Of a DNA stretch of 64,000 nucleotides, positions 1-10,118 are shown piece after piece; position 1 is the first letter of the stretch, and every line of letters starts with the position of its first letter. Under the pieces are notes generated by a model. The model was not told the DNA's origin, did no database searches, and saw only the letters and a list, made by a program, of their open reading frames with translations. The translations under genes were made by a program, and so were the position numbers. Source of the stretch: CAJBLF01 sp964545415 (lineage in GTDB: Bacteria; Patescibacteriota; Gracilibacteria; Absconditabacterales; Absconditicoccaceae); assembly GCA_964545415.1 (NCBI GenBank), contig CAZJFP010000003.1:18402-82401 (forward strand). Direction: 5' to 3'.

Positions 1-696
1 ACAACGACAAAGTTTGATTTTGAAACAAGCGTCACATGAGCAAACGGGAAACAGGTAAGCATATCATTTAAGAAAAATATCTTCACGATAAGCGGAGCAG
101 GACTGAAGAAACCGATCAGTTCAAGATCGCTTGGAAAACTTCTAGAAAAAAGAATAGGGAAAATGCGTATTTTCGATGGAGTAGAAAGAGATATTTGCGG
201 AAAGGTATATGAATCGCTTATAAATAATATGAGAAAAAATACCAAGATATCACGCAGCAATTTTTGAGTGAAAGATCCAATGACCGGAAGAGTATATGTG
301 ATTGACGAAGATGGAGAATTCGGATATATCCAAGCAGAATCTGTACAATACAAAAACCCTATCAGAAAGATGAACGAAGCAAAAATTGCAGGAAAAGCAG
401 CACTCACAGGTGCATTATTGGCAGGTGCAAGCGCTACAGGATGAGTGGCTGCATTGGCTGCACCACTCACAATGAATGGCATAGCGACAACTGCATTGGC
501 AGGCGCAGCAACAGGAAGCGCTATCGATCTTTCAACATATCTTCGAAGAAATGCTAACAGAAACCGAGGAATCGTACCAGTACCTCCTCCAGGAAGGATC
601 ATGTGTAATGAACGAGAAAAACAGGAATTATTGAAAAATCCATTTCTGATGTCAGGTATCATAAGGGCTATGAGCGAAAGACTAGGGAGATTATAG
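1..696 (+). CDS. Hypothetical protein, 5' end outside window
   Basis: The frame is open from base 1 to a TAG at 694-696 (231 residues visible) if UGA is Gly; in-frame UGA codons lie at about 37, 268 and 442. I do not recognise the family. The visible part has a basic, hydrophilic first half and, from about residue 130, a long Ala/Gly-rich apolar stretch (segments such as AALTGALLAGASATGG and ATTALAGAATGSA) that could form a membrane hairpin. The C-terminus is basic. A strong terminator follows directly, so this is the last gene of its transcript. A similar combination of hydrophilic coil and Gly/Ala-rich apolar patches occurs in the next gene, so the two may be related. Confidence 0.75.
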
Positions 697-722
697 GATA
701 CAAAAGAATACAGATACACAGA

Positions 723-744
723 CCCGCTCAAGCGGGTTTTTTTT
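723..744 (+). terminator. Rho-independent terminator
   Basis: Stem CCCGC, loop TCAA, stem GCGGG, followed by a run of eight T. It sits 26 bases after the TAG of the upstream gene and just before a consensus promoter, separating two transcription units. Confidence 0.9.
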
Positions 745-767
745 GAGTAAAAAAAGTTCTCTGAAAT

Positions 768-796
768 TTGACAAAAATGAGAGTTCCGCATATAAT
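768..796 (+). promoter_or_regulatory. Consensus sigma-70 promoter
   Basis: TTGACA at 768-773 and TATAAT at 791-796 with a 17-base spacer match the consensus perfectly. The start codon of the 1217-residue protein follows 38 bases after the -10 box. This is the best promoter seen in the window. Confidence 0.9.
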
Positions 797-834
797 TAAA
801 GAAGTACAACGTATTTATACTTTTTTTTACGGAC

Positions 835-3800
835 ATGGACAAACAAAAAATCCTAGAGACAGCAGGGCAAGAACTCTCAGAAAGCGCTAGGAAATCAAAA
901 AAAGCAGTGATAGAAGGAGTAAAATCCAATCTTCTAGATGCCCTCATCGAGGACAATAATCCTAATACACGCAAAAAATCAGGCGAAATCATCAAAAAGG
1001 AATTGAAAGCCAAAAAAGAAATAGCAGAAAAAAAGAAGAATCAAAAATACGCAGATAACCTTACCAAAATCATTGCTGATCTAGACAAGAGGATACAAGG
1101 AGAAACCATCGACAAAGAAAGACCTGATGTGCTCAATCTCGATCGCAAAGGAAATGCATTCAACAAAACAGTATTGAAAAAAATAACGGAAGAAATCATA
1201 GCAGAGGCAAAAAACAATGACAAGATCCACCTGAAGCATATTTTCAAAAAAGCGACCAAGCATCCTGAACACATAGAAGAGATCGTAATGTTGCTTGAAC
1301 AACAGAAAGATACCCTCACTGATCCAACACAAAAAAAGAATATCGAAGATCTCATAGGAAGATTACAAAAAAAGAAGAAGACACAACAAGAAATAGCAGA
1401 AGATTTGAAAAAGAAATTGATAGACGAAACACCTGAAGAGAAAAAAGAGGCGGAAATAGACATGAAAGAGATCGAAGCGCAATATACAAGCGTTTTCGGA
1501 AGACGAGATATTCTAAAATGATGGATGGATGATTTTGACAAAAATCTGGATATCAATGCAGATACTCCACTATTCCAAGCAAGATTCATACCACTTGAAC
1601 AACAAATCAACGGATTCAAAAAAGATCTTGAGAACGCTAGCATAGATATAGATGCAAAAATAGAGGAATCGAAAAAGAAAGGAGATCAGAAATCTGTCAA
1701 AAAATTGGAAATCATAAAAGAAAAATACGAAGCAATCAAAAAAGACTACGAAGAGACATTCAAACAGCTCAATGAAAGGATTCACAACAAGACACATAAA
1801 CAGATTGAAGGAAAAAAAGAAGAACCGAAACAAAAACCGAAGCCAGAACCAAAAAAACCAGAAGAATACCGCAAAAGTACTGATATTCCAGAACAAGAAG
1901 AAGTAATAGCGACAATTTCAAACACATACCAGATAAGATACGCAGATGCAGAACGCAAAGCAGGCATGGAATTAAGAGAGAAACGGGCAAAAACAAGTCG
2001 ATGGAATGCACCGCAAAAGCTCAATCTCTTCTTGAGAAGGAAAGCGATGAAAGAGAATATCATCGACAAGGAATTGAAATACACGGATTTCGAAAAAAGC
2101 GGAAAACTAAATCGGGATAAAGATACCACAGCAGCAACAGACAGACATCAAATAGAAGAGCAGGAAAAGTTCAATGAGAATATCGAGAACGTACTGGGAA
2201 AGTTGGAAGGCTTCGAAGAAAATTATCCCAACACGTTCAAAGAGATCAGGAATCTGGTAGGAAGATTTACATGAACACAGACAGACAATCGAACTGGAAC
2301 CATAGACGAAACAAAGTTTGAAAAAGAATTTGAGGATATCCTCCAAAAATCAAGCGTATTGGATTCGGACAGACCTACCACCGCATCCATGCCAGAGACA
2401 GGTAAGGGTAGACGAAGAAAATTACATGAAGTGTTGACGACAAACGATATGTATCAGATCAGTACCAATCTATTGGACCAGATCATAACGTTCAAAGCAG
2501 AAAAAAAACTGGTCTATGAAATAGACGGAGTATTAGCTGATCAAGCACTACTCTATCCAAACTTTGCAAATGACCAAAAAGATATGGATGCATTGAGTAA
2601 AGCATTGGATACAGGTGTTAGACCAATGATCGCAAAGTATGTCCGTGAATACAAACTCATGCCGAAATTTCTCAAAACACTGAAGCTCAATCTGGATGAT
2701 CCTAATGTCATGAAAGATTTGACTAACTATCGGTCACACAACATGTCCCTCAGAAACATAGAAGCCCAAACGATGAAATTGAAACTACAGATTCTCAACA
2801 AAGGGGAAGAAGCATACAATGTGGAAGAAAAAAAGAATCGATTAGGAAGCTTCGGAAGATGGTTGGATGACCCATTTGACAAGAACAACAAGGTGACCTT
2901 ATGAGGAAAACAATTTGGAAGATACCTAGAAAGACATCCCGGTATGAGAAAATTCATGAAGACCGTACGAGGAGTGACAAAATTGGCAGCAATGGTCACT
3001 CCAGGTGCAGTCACTATGGGATTGGGAGCACCATTACGAGCGTATTCTACCGTATACGGAACGACAGCATTCGGAAAGACCTTGTTTGCAAAATATTCTC
3101 ATTACAACAAAGAGCACAAATTATATCAAAAGACACAAGCGAACGAACTCAACGAAACTCGCAATGAACGCAAACGTATCGCAGATACGGTAACAGGAAT
3201 GCATCGATGGGAATGACGTTTCCGAGGAAAAAAGATGAGATTGAGAAGACAACTGAAATATTATATCAAAACAACGCATGATCAAATCAAAGACAGCAAC
3301 GATCTCATCGTACAGATAGAAAATTTCTTGACGAAAAATACAGGGCCATTGACCACAGGAGTAAATTCAGAAAGAGAGACACTTACGAACCTTACAGCTG
3401 ACGCATTAGCACGTCTAGATTTCCACAAATACAACAAAGAGACAAAAAAAGGGACGGGACAGAACTTTTTATGATCACAAAGTCCGCTCAAATCAGAAGA
3501 GGAATATCAGACACTACAGAAGCTGGTACTTACGAGTGCAAACAGACTCAATATGGATTTGGCGACAGTGAGACAAGAACAACACTATGCAACAATCACA
3601 AAAACGATAAAAGAAGGTACGGGAAATCAGAAAGAATACTTCAACCAAGGATACGATACAGCAAGGAAGAACTTCAAAAGAAGAGAATGGCAACAAGCAT
3701 ATCTTGGCGCGACCAAAGCATGAGTTGCCGCATTCGGTATGTCATATATCATGGGATCGCTCACGGGAAAATGAGCGAAAGAAGCACATGATACTACTAC

Positions 3801-4488
3801 AGAAGCATTCAAATCTGAATATGCACTAGGAAAATATGATGATAGTGCTTATGCTACCGGAAACCTGCAAACAGACCTTACCAATTTTCTCAATACGACA
3901 AACGCCAGTACATCAGGACAACTGAATGTAGTGGTAACGGGAAGCACCGACGCAACCCAAGTCATGGCATGATCAGTCCTCAGTAATCCTGCAGCATTGA
4001 CTGCATACAAAGCAGATATTATCTCACATATAAACTCACTGGTCGCTAACGGAAGCATACCATCAACATACGGAACAAGTATCAATGGATTCATAAATAG
4101 CCATGTATCATCCATGCCAGCTACATTCACCGGTCATGAAAGCGATATCTTAGCAAGCATGAGAACGCTTACCGGTGCCAAAGAACTTGCCGACTCATTA
4201 GCATCTACTACCAATCCTGCATTCCACACAGGAGCCATACCATTGAATCTGGAACATGTAGGTACGGCAGCTTCAAACACTGCATACAACCAAAGCGATA
4301 GATTTGTCGCCGCAGCAATCCAATATACCAACAATACTCAGATACCAGGAAGTCCTGGATTCGGTGTAGGTATAGGACGGGACAATACATTTGCACTCAA
4401 TAATCTGGGAGAGAAACACACACAAGAAGATATCAAAAGGAAAAGAACAGGAGAAGAAGACCAGACAAGATTCGGAAAAGCAGCATAA
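835..4488 (+). CDS. Large Lys/Glu-rich protein with apolar C-terminal segments
   Basis: One continuous frame of 1217 residues ending in TAA, with in-frame UGA (Gly) at 1519, 2272, 2902, 3214, 3472, 3721, 3772 and 3970. I do not recognise a family. Residues 1-690 are very rich in Lys, Glu and Ile with heptad-like patterns, so probably coiled coil. Around residues 710-750 and 960-990 there are Gly/Ala-rich apolar stretches (for example AAMVTPGAVTMGLGAPL and AFGMSYIMGSLTGKG) that may insert in a membrane. The last 250 residues are Ser/Thr/Asn-rich. No N-terminal signal peptide is visible. It has its own consensus promoter and is followed by a similar long hydrophilic protein. A structural or secreted-effector role is possible but unproven. 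Confidence 0.8.
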
Positions 4489-4521
4489 TAATCTTTTACC
4501 CATATAAATGTTTCAAAAAAA

Positions 4522-6102
4522 ATGGCAGATCTCGACAAAAGATTAGATCAAATTCGCGAAAAAATTCAAAACGCCGGAAAGACACTCAACAACGAAGAAC
4601 TCAAAAAAGAAATCGTTGATGTATTGGCAGGATTGGAAAGAACAGAGATTGTAGAGCTTGCAAAAAAGGTGAGAGAGCTTGAAAAAACCAACAAAGATCC
4701 GATAGGGAAAAACAACCTTATGAGTGTGGTAGGTCATATATTGACGTATTACCCAGACGAAAAAAAAGTTCCAGAGTCCAAAAAAGAGATTCCTATCATT
4801 CCACAGCCCGTCGATCCGAAAAAAAATCCAAATGACGTATATGGAGATGACTTCAAACCGAAGTTCACCGACGAATATAAAGGAACGAAAAAAATCAGGA
4901 CAAGAGGACAGAAAATAGATAGCGATGCATTCGATTATGGTAAAGAATATCCTGGAAGCGGCAAAATGGAATCCGATATTGATACAGCGACACACATCAT
5001 CATACAAAACAAATGATTGACAACGACAGACAAGAATATCGTAGAAAAAATGAGCAAAAAATGAGCATCAAACGATGAAATCATCAAACATATACAGCTT
5101 AGAATACAAGAACAGAGAAGAGATATGGAAACAAAAAAAGAGAAACGGAAATTTGATACTTTATTGAAAGAATGCTTTAGCGGGATGCAGGAATATTTGG
5201 AAAAAGAATTCGGCAAAGAAATAGCAGACAAACTAAGCCTATTGCCTGATCCTTCGAGGATACATCTAGTCGGAGAATATGATTTTTTGAATATCACAGG
5301 ATCCAAAAGCGCATGCGGAATATTCAGATCAAAAAATGGTGACATCTACCTTTCAGGCAAATTCCTCGAAAAATATGACACAGGAGAATTATTATGAAGA
5401 AAAGTCACCAAAAATATGATAACAGAACGACCAAGAATCTATCGGGAAATCAAGCATCTATTGATCCATGAAGGCATTCATAGTATGAGCATCTTAAACT
5501 ACAAGGAAAGTATAAACGCAAAAAACGTCGATCCAAGACGCATAGGCTTACGCCACATAAGCCACAACCTCAGAAGAGATAGATGAGTAGGTATCAATGA
5601 AGGTACTACCGAAAACATAACACAAAGGATTTTGGAATATATCTACAAAGAAAAGGAATGATTTGCAGAATACAAACCATGTTGGATTTCATACGAAAAA
5701 GAGCAAAAAATCATCGAAACGTTAATCAAAGAAAACAAAGAATGATTAGAATGGAGTGATTTCTACAAAGGAATGCTTGTGAGAAAATACGGAGACAAAA
5801 CAGCCATAAAATGACCCACTCCATTGGTACAATTGTTGAGGAAAATAAATGAAGGAAAAGATTTGAACACAGCAAAATATCCATATTTTTACGAGATAAT
5901 CATGGATATGTTGGATTATGTGAATCGAAAAAACACCAATGATATTGATTTCATAATAAGCTTCATCAAGACGAAAGATCTTAAAATCCTTCAAAATAAG
6001 TTCCAAAGCGTCATGGATGCAGTATTCGACAAAAGAATACTCTTAAACAAGACAGGAACAAATTTCAATGATACCATAATAAATGCTTACACGAAAGAAT
6101 AA
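4522..6102 (+). CDS. Putative zinc metallopeptidase with N-terminal coiled coil
   Basis: 526 residues, TAA stop, with recoded UGA at 5014, 5062, 5395, 5584 and further on. The first 170 residues are hydrophilic and coil-like. The C-terminal half holds HEGIH at residues 316-320, which fits the HExxH zinc-binding and catalytic signature. NEGTTE follows at 359-364, where Glu would be the third zinc ligand of a gluzincin-type peptidase. The Gly before the NEG motif region (5584) is itself encoded by UGA. No signal peptide is seen, so it would act in the cytosol or be exported by another route. It starts 33 bases after the preceding gene and is probably co-transcribed. Family-level identity is unknown; a catalytic role is inferred from the motifs only. 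Confidence 0.8.
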
Positions 6103-6167
6103 CTTACCTTGTTTTCTTCGCTAGAATAGGTATTTTGTAGACAGTTTTTTATTCGCTATTTCACATC

Positions 6168-6506
6168 ATGACCAATCCTATCCAACAAAAATTCATGGAA
6201 CAACTGATCATAAAAGCTATACCGGACATCGACAACGAAGCCTTAGATTTCATGGTTGAAGAAATGGAACCAACACTGTATGACCGGATAACAAGCAATG
6301 TAGCAACACAACTGACGGAAAGCCAGATGGAAAATTTCGCCACACTCATAGACAACAAAGCATCGTATGATGAAGTATACACATTTTTGTCTGATACTAT
6401 CGATGATTACGAATGATTTCTCGCCAAAACCTATGATGCATTCGAAGAAAAATATCTAGAGGATTTTGAATATTTCAAAAAAGAGATGAAAAAAAAACAA
6501 GAATAA
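6168..6506 (+). CDS. Small conserved-type protein, unknown function
   Basis: 112 residues, one recoded UGA at 6414, TAA stop. It starts MTNPIQQKFMEQLI and is acidic and probably all-helical, with two helical pairs followed by a charged tail ending in KKKQE. Small acidic proteins of this look are frequent in CPR genomes (DUF5663-like is a guess, not verified). Its TAA directly abuts the stop of the convergent minus-strand gene with no base in between. No signal peptide or membrane segment. Confidence 0.7.
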
Positions 6507-6782
6507 TTATTTCATTCTGATCTCCTCTACCCTCGTAGCATATCCTATCTTTTCCAAAGCCAGATTTACTTCATGGAGAATCTGGTTTTTTTGTTGAAAA
6601 ATCTTTATCTTGAGTGCTTGATCTGAAATTTTGAGAAAAATGACCTTGAATCTGACATATCATTCCAATCCAGGGATGCCCAAAATCGCCCTGGCTACAT
6701 TCAACGCTACGGCTCCCACCATCTGATGTCCCATATGCCTGTGAGCCAATGATTTTCTGAGTGAATCCTTGAGTGATTTCAT
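6507..6782 (-). CDS. DUF721/DciA-like protein
   Basis: 91 residues on the minus strand. The order is a helical N-terminus (MKSLKDSLRKSLAHRHMGHQ), a beta-rich core (YVRFKVIFLKISDQALKIKI) and a final segment ILHEVNLALEKIGYATRVEEIR. This matches the DUF721 pattern of a strand followed by a long helix ending in an Arg-containing strand. DciA proteins of this family load the replicative helicase in many bacteria, and short DUF721 proteins are common in CPR. The first ATG of the frame was used; no good Shine-Dalgarno site is visible. One UGA (Gly) occurs in GLEGYVRF. Assignment is from pattern recognition only. Confidence 0.6.
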
Positions 6783-6862
6783 ATCTTGAGGGTATGTATC
6801 TTGGTTTGCAAAATCAAGGAGAATTGGTATAGTTGGGGGACTTTAATCCTTCTACAAAAAAA

Positions 6863-7513
6863 ATGAAAAAAATAGTTAGTATTCTGTTACTTGCAATATT
6901 TTTAAGCACAAATTTTTCATTTGCAGCTGTACCAGCACCATGTTCAGATGGAAAACAATGTGCAGAATGAGAAATATGTTGAGAATGTAAAGCACCCCCC
7001 GCGTATGATAAATGAGGTTCAAAAGTCTGTACTTGTATTCCAGATTCAACATCAACAACAGAAAAGTGTAGTCCAGCATGTAAGGAAAACGAGGAATGTT
7101 ATTTTCAATCTCCCACAGGTAAACGAACTTGTACAGCAAAGACATCCACACAAAATGAAACTCCAGAATCCTACATGGGAATCACCTGCAACGAAGACTT
7201 ACTCGTACAAGGCCAATGCAAACTCAATATCTATGATACGCTCGGCATCAGGAAAAGCGTCAGGAACGAAGATGATCCCACATCAGTAGGATTATTCGTC
7301 CAAGATGTGGTCCTTTCAGCAACATTCTTTATCGGAACAGTAGTGACAATAGCACTAGTAGTATCAGGTATCATGTACATCTTTGCAGCGTCATCAGGAA
7401 AAAGTCCTGATGCTGCCAAAAAAGGCATCATCTGATCGCTCGTAGGATTGCTTATCGTCGTATCATCATACGTTATCATCAGATTGGTACAATATATAGC
7501 CAAGGGATTCTAA
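6863..7513 (+). CDS. Secreted Cys-rich pilin-like membrane protein
   Basis: 216 residues. Residues 1-21 form a clear Sec signal peptide (MKKIVSILLLAIFLSTNFSFA). A Cys-rich extracellular segment follows (about residues 26-90, with eleven or so Cys, such as CSDGKQCAEGEICGECK). The C-terminal third has two apolar helices joined by a short basic loop (SSGKSPDAAKKG), the layout of the TrbC/VirB2-type pilin-like proteins often annotated in CPR genomes. UGA is Gly at several sites including the start of the last helix. The Cys-rich insert before the pilin-like part is not typical of VirB2. A second pilin-like gene is at 29647-30117. Function in a surface fibre or transfer pore is inference. Confidence 0.7.
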
Positions 7514-7618
7514 CGAATCCAATGAAGAATTAAGAATTAATAATGAATAATGATTGAATATATTTATCAATAAAAAATACCGACATTATTCATCTTTCAT
7601 CATTCATCATTAATCAAA
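7514..7618. repeat. AT-rich intergenic element with inverted ends
   Basis: Begins after the stop with an ATTAAGAATTAATAATGAATAATG-like run and ends before the next ATG with a CATTATTCATCTTTCATCATTCATCATTAAT-like run, so the two ends are imperfect inverted repeats. Closely similar pairs frame the gaps at 60267-60389 and 61314-61447. Confidence 0.6.
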
Positions 7619-8356
7619 ATGAATATTCATATCGTTAGCATATTTCCCGACATATTCAAAAGCTTCATAGATACTTCTCTCATCAAGAAAGCACAGGAGA
7701 AGAGAATTTTGGAATTCTCGTTCATCAATCCGAGAAATTTTTGCCCAGATAAGCACCAGACCGTCGACGACACCATCTGCGGCTGAGGAGCTGGCCTACT
7801 CATGAAAGCTAAACCCGCCATCGATGCAGTAGAATCGATAATAAAGAAATTAAAGAAAACTAAAGGCTCCCCTGACAAGGGGAGAAACAAAGAGGGGTTT
7901 GCAATAATTCTACCAAGTCCCTCAAAAGATACTTTCACACAAAAGACTGCTCACAGTTTGAGCACAGTAAAGGACATCATCTTCATTTGCACAAGATATG
8001 AAGGCGTCGATTATCGTTTCGAGGAATATATGAAAAAAAAATATAAGAAACAATTCCAAAAGATTTCCCTCGGACACTTCATCACACTCGGCGGAGAAAC
8101 TCCAGCCATGGTAATGATCGAAGCAATCTCCAGACTCATCCCGTGAGTCATCAAGGAAGAAGTAAGCCGACAAGACGAAAGCTATAGCATGAAACATGAT
8201 ATGAACAATCTCGAATATCCGCAATACACGAAACCTGAAGAAATATATGGGATGAAAGTGCCGAAGATATTGCTCAGTGGCAATCATGGTGAAATACAGA
8301 AACGAAGAGAGAAAAAAACTAAGATTTTACCTAAGAAAAAACAATCATGAGATTAG
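7619..8356 (+). CDS. trmD: tRNA (guanine-N1)-methyltransferase TrmD
   Basis: 245 residues, near the usual family length. TrmD methylates G37 of tRNAs reading CUN, CCN and CGG codons, using SAM bound in a knotted fold. The order of family motifs is intact: start IHIVSIFPDIF, then DKHQTVDDTICGGGAGLLMK, then ILPSPSKDTFTQ, then FICTRYEGVDYR, then SLGHFITLGGETPAMVMIEAISRLIPG, then the tail EYPQYTKP and LLSGNHGEIQ. Two motif glycines are UGA. A 12-residue stretch (about 82-93) is encoded by a perfect palindrome, an apparent insertion. With UGA as Gly the frame runs past an ATGA to TAG at 8354, overlapping the next gene by 10 bases. Confidence 0.95.
7867..7884. repeat. Palindrome inside the trmD coding region
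   Basis: CTCCCC, loop TGACAA, GGGGAG, followed shortly by AGAGGGGTTT. It encodes a polar stretch just before the strand that precedes the conserved LPSPSK motif, and keeps the frame. Confidence 0.6.
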
Positions 8357-8862
8357 AATTCCCAGAAAAAAAACACGAACAACAATATCTTGAAATGATA
8401 CAGGAATTTTCTGATAATAAAGAAATAATCATTCCTGCTGCAGCTATATTGAAAGAAGGAGAGACATATGATGATTTTTTACAAAGAATAAAAGACAACA
8501 AAGAAGGGAAAAACCTTAAGCCTTGATATGTTGCAGGAACATTATATTTTCTGATCAGTGATGATGGAAAAATGGTTGGAGCTGTAGCTATTCGTCACGA
8601 ACTTAATGATCAGTTAAGAATTGAAGGAGGAAATATAGCGTATGGTATCAGACCGAGTGAAAGAAGAAAGGGATATGCAACCATTTGACTCAAAATTGGA
8701 TTGGAAAAATGTAAAGAATTATGAATGGATAAAGCTTTACTTACCTGTGATAAAGACAACATATGATCATCTAAAACGATGATAAAAAATGGATGAGTAT
8801 TAGATGCTGAATATGAACTTAAAGGCAAAATAGAACAAAGATATCGGATAGAAATCAAATAA
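8347..8862 (+). CDS. GNAT-family N-acetyltransferase
   Basis: 171 residues. The GNAT core is visible: a beta pair (LYFLISDDGKMVGAVAIRHEL), the acetyl-CoA pyrophosphate-binding motif RRKGYATIGLK (R-x-x-G-x-A type), then a strand and the DKDNIGSSKTMIKNGG segment typical of motif B. UGA encodes Gly at five or more sites, including the one before VLDAEY. The substrate cannot be predicted. The gene overlaps the 3' end of trmD, so the two are translationally linked. Family assignment is firm. Confidence 0.85.
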
Positions 8863-8881
8863 TTTTATTCACTCAAAATCA

Positions 8882-10006
8882 ATGTTAGGACTACTCTACT
8901 TCTGAAGATTGGAAAAAGAAAAATGATTCGATGCTATCATCGAACTGATTGAGCTGTACGAAGAGACAGAAGAAGATGTACCGTTTGAACTCTTCGTCTT
9001 TGGATCAGGCAGCAGGGAAAAGAAGATACAGGAACTTGCGACGAAACATCCGAATATCCATTTTTTCTGACGACAAGAGATAGCAACCATCAAAAGATAT
9101 ATAAATAACTGCCAATATGCACTCATACCTTCAGAATGCCTCGAATCATTTGGATTGTCAGCATTGAATGCGTTACAGCGAGGACTTACCCCTATTGGAT
9201 ATGCAAGAGGAGGATTAAAAAGCTTTATAGAACATGATCTGGATTTAACACATCAATTAGGACATACAACAGGACAAAAGCTCTATAGTTTGATAAACAA
9301 ACTCCATACTATCCATGTCGAACCCGAACAAGTGGATGAATACACCAAAGACAGACGAATTGTCCGTTTTCATGCATTGGCAGGCAAAAAAGCAAAAAAA
9401 ATCTTAATAGTCTCAGATTTCACCAATAGGATTGGAGGCATAGAGACCTATATAAATGACGTCAAAGCGATGTTGGAACCACACGGCTATCAAGTAGAGC
9501 TCTTCGGAATCAAAGCGCCAAGAGGAATTTTTGCAAAACTAATGAAATATCTAGGAATAGCTACAGGAATATTAAACTTTTGGGAAGCTATCAAACTCCA
9601 TCGTAAAGTGAAAGCTATGAAACCCGACCTCATACGATACAACAGTGTTATGAGATATTTAGGCCGGATGCCAATCCGAGCGACTAAAAACACCAAAGCA
9701 AAGAAACGGATGATGTTCCATGATCTGGGATATTTCGCTCCATTCCCGAGCGAATTGAAAAATGAAAATCAGATCAAGACACCACTGACCCTCAGGCATT
9801 TCGTAGACTCGCAACCGACAGCAAACCCTATACAAAACTTAGCCATAATAGGAAAATACGTTTCACTGCAACTACTCAAAAAACAATTGAAAAATACCGT
9901 AGATACTTTCCTGGTTCCATCAGAATTCATACAGGATATCGTACATTCATCCTACAATATCAAGAGCGACAAAATCAAAGTTTTCCCGCACTTCATCCAA
10001 GAGTAA
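8882..10006 (+). CDS. GT-B glycosyltransferase (GT4-like) with circularly permuted domains
   Basis: 374 residues. The protein begins directly with what is normally the C-terminal, nucleotide-sugar-binding domain of GT4 enzymes: GRLEKEKGFDAI at residues 8-19, FVFGSGS, HFFGRQE, and SECLESFGLSALNALQRG at 87-104. From about residue 173 it continues with what is normally the N-terminal acceptor domain: KILIVSDFTNRIGGIETYIND, then FHDLGYF, ending VPSEFIQDIVHSSYNIKSDK, the point where a normal GT4 protein would enter the GRLxxEKG strand. Start and end therefore fall exactly at the interdomain hinge. In the Glu-x7-Glu motif the first Glu (88) is kept but the second is Asn (96). One unbroken frame with several UGA glycines. 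Activity and sugar are unknown. Confidence 0.8.
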
Positions 10007-10025
10007 TTTTTCTATAATACATAAA

Positions 10026-10044
10026 GGAGGGTTTTAAACCCTCC
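10026..10044. repeat. Palindrome between convergent genes
   Basis: GGAGGG TTTTAAA CCCTCC lies between the ends of the glycosyltransferase and the minus-strand nuclease genes. Neither strand has a T tract right after the stem, so a terminator role is doubtful. Confidence 0.5.
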
Positions 10045-10118
10045 CCTACGAATATAATACACACAATAGTTCACACAAAGACACTACCAACATTCTGAAT
10101 TTTGCATTCGTTTAAATT

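Noticed and set aside
1041..1643. A 200-codon minus-strand frame opposite the 1217-residue gene
   Set aside because: It mirrors the Lys/Glu-rich codons of the plus-strand gene (giving Phe/Ser/Leu), with no family resemblance and no start signal.
10026..10044. Bidirectional terminator between the glycosyltransferase and nuclease genes
   Set aside because: There is a good palindrome but no T tract after the stem on either strand.
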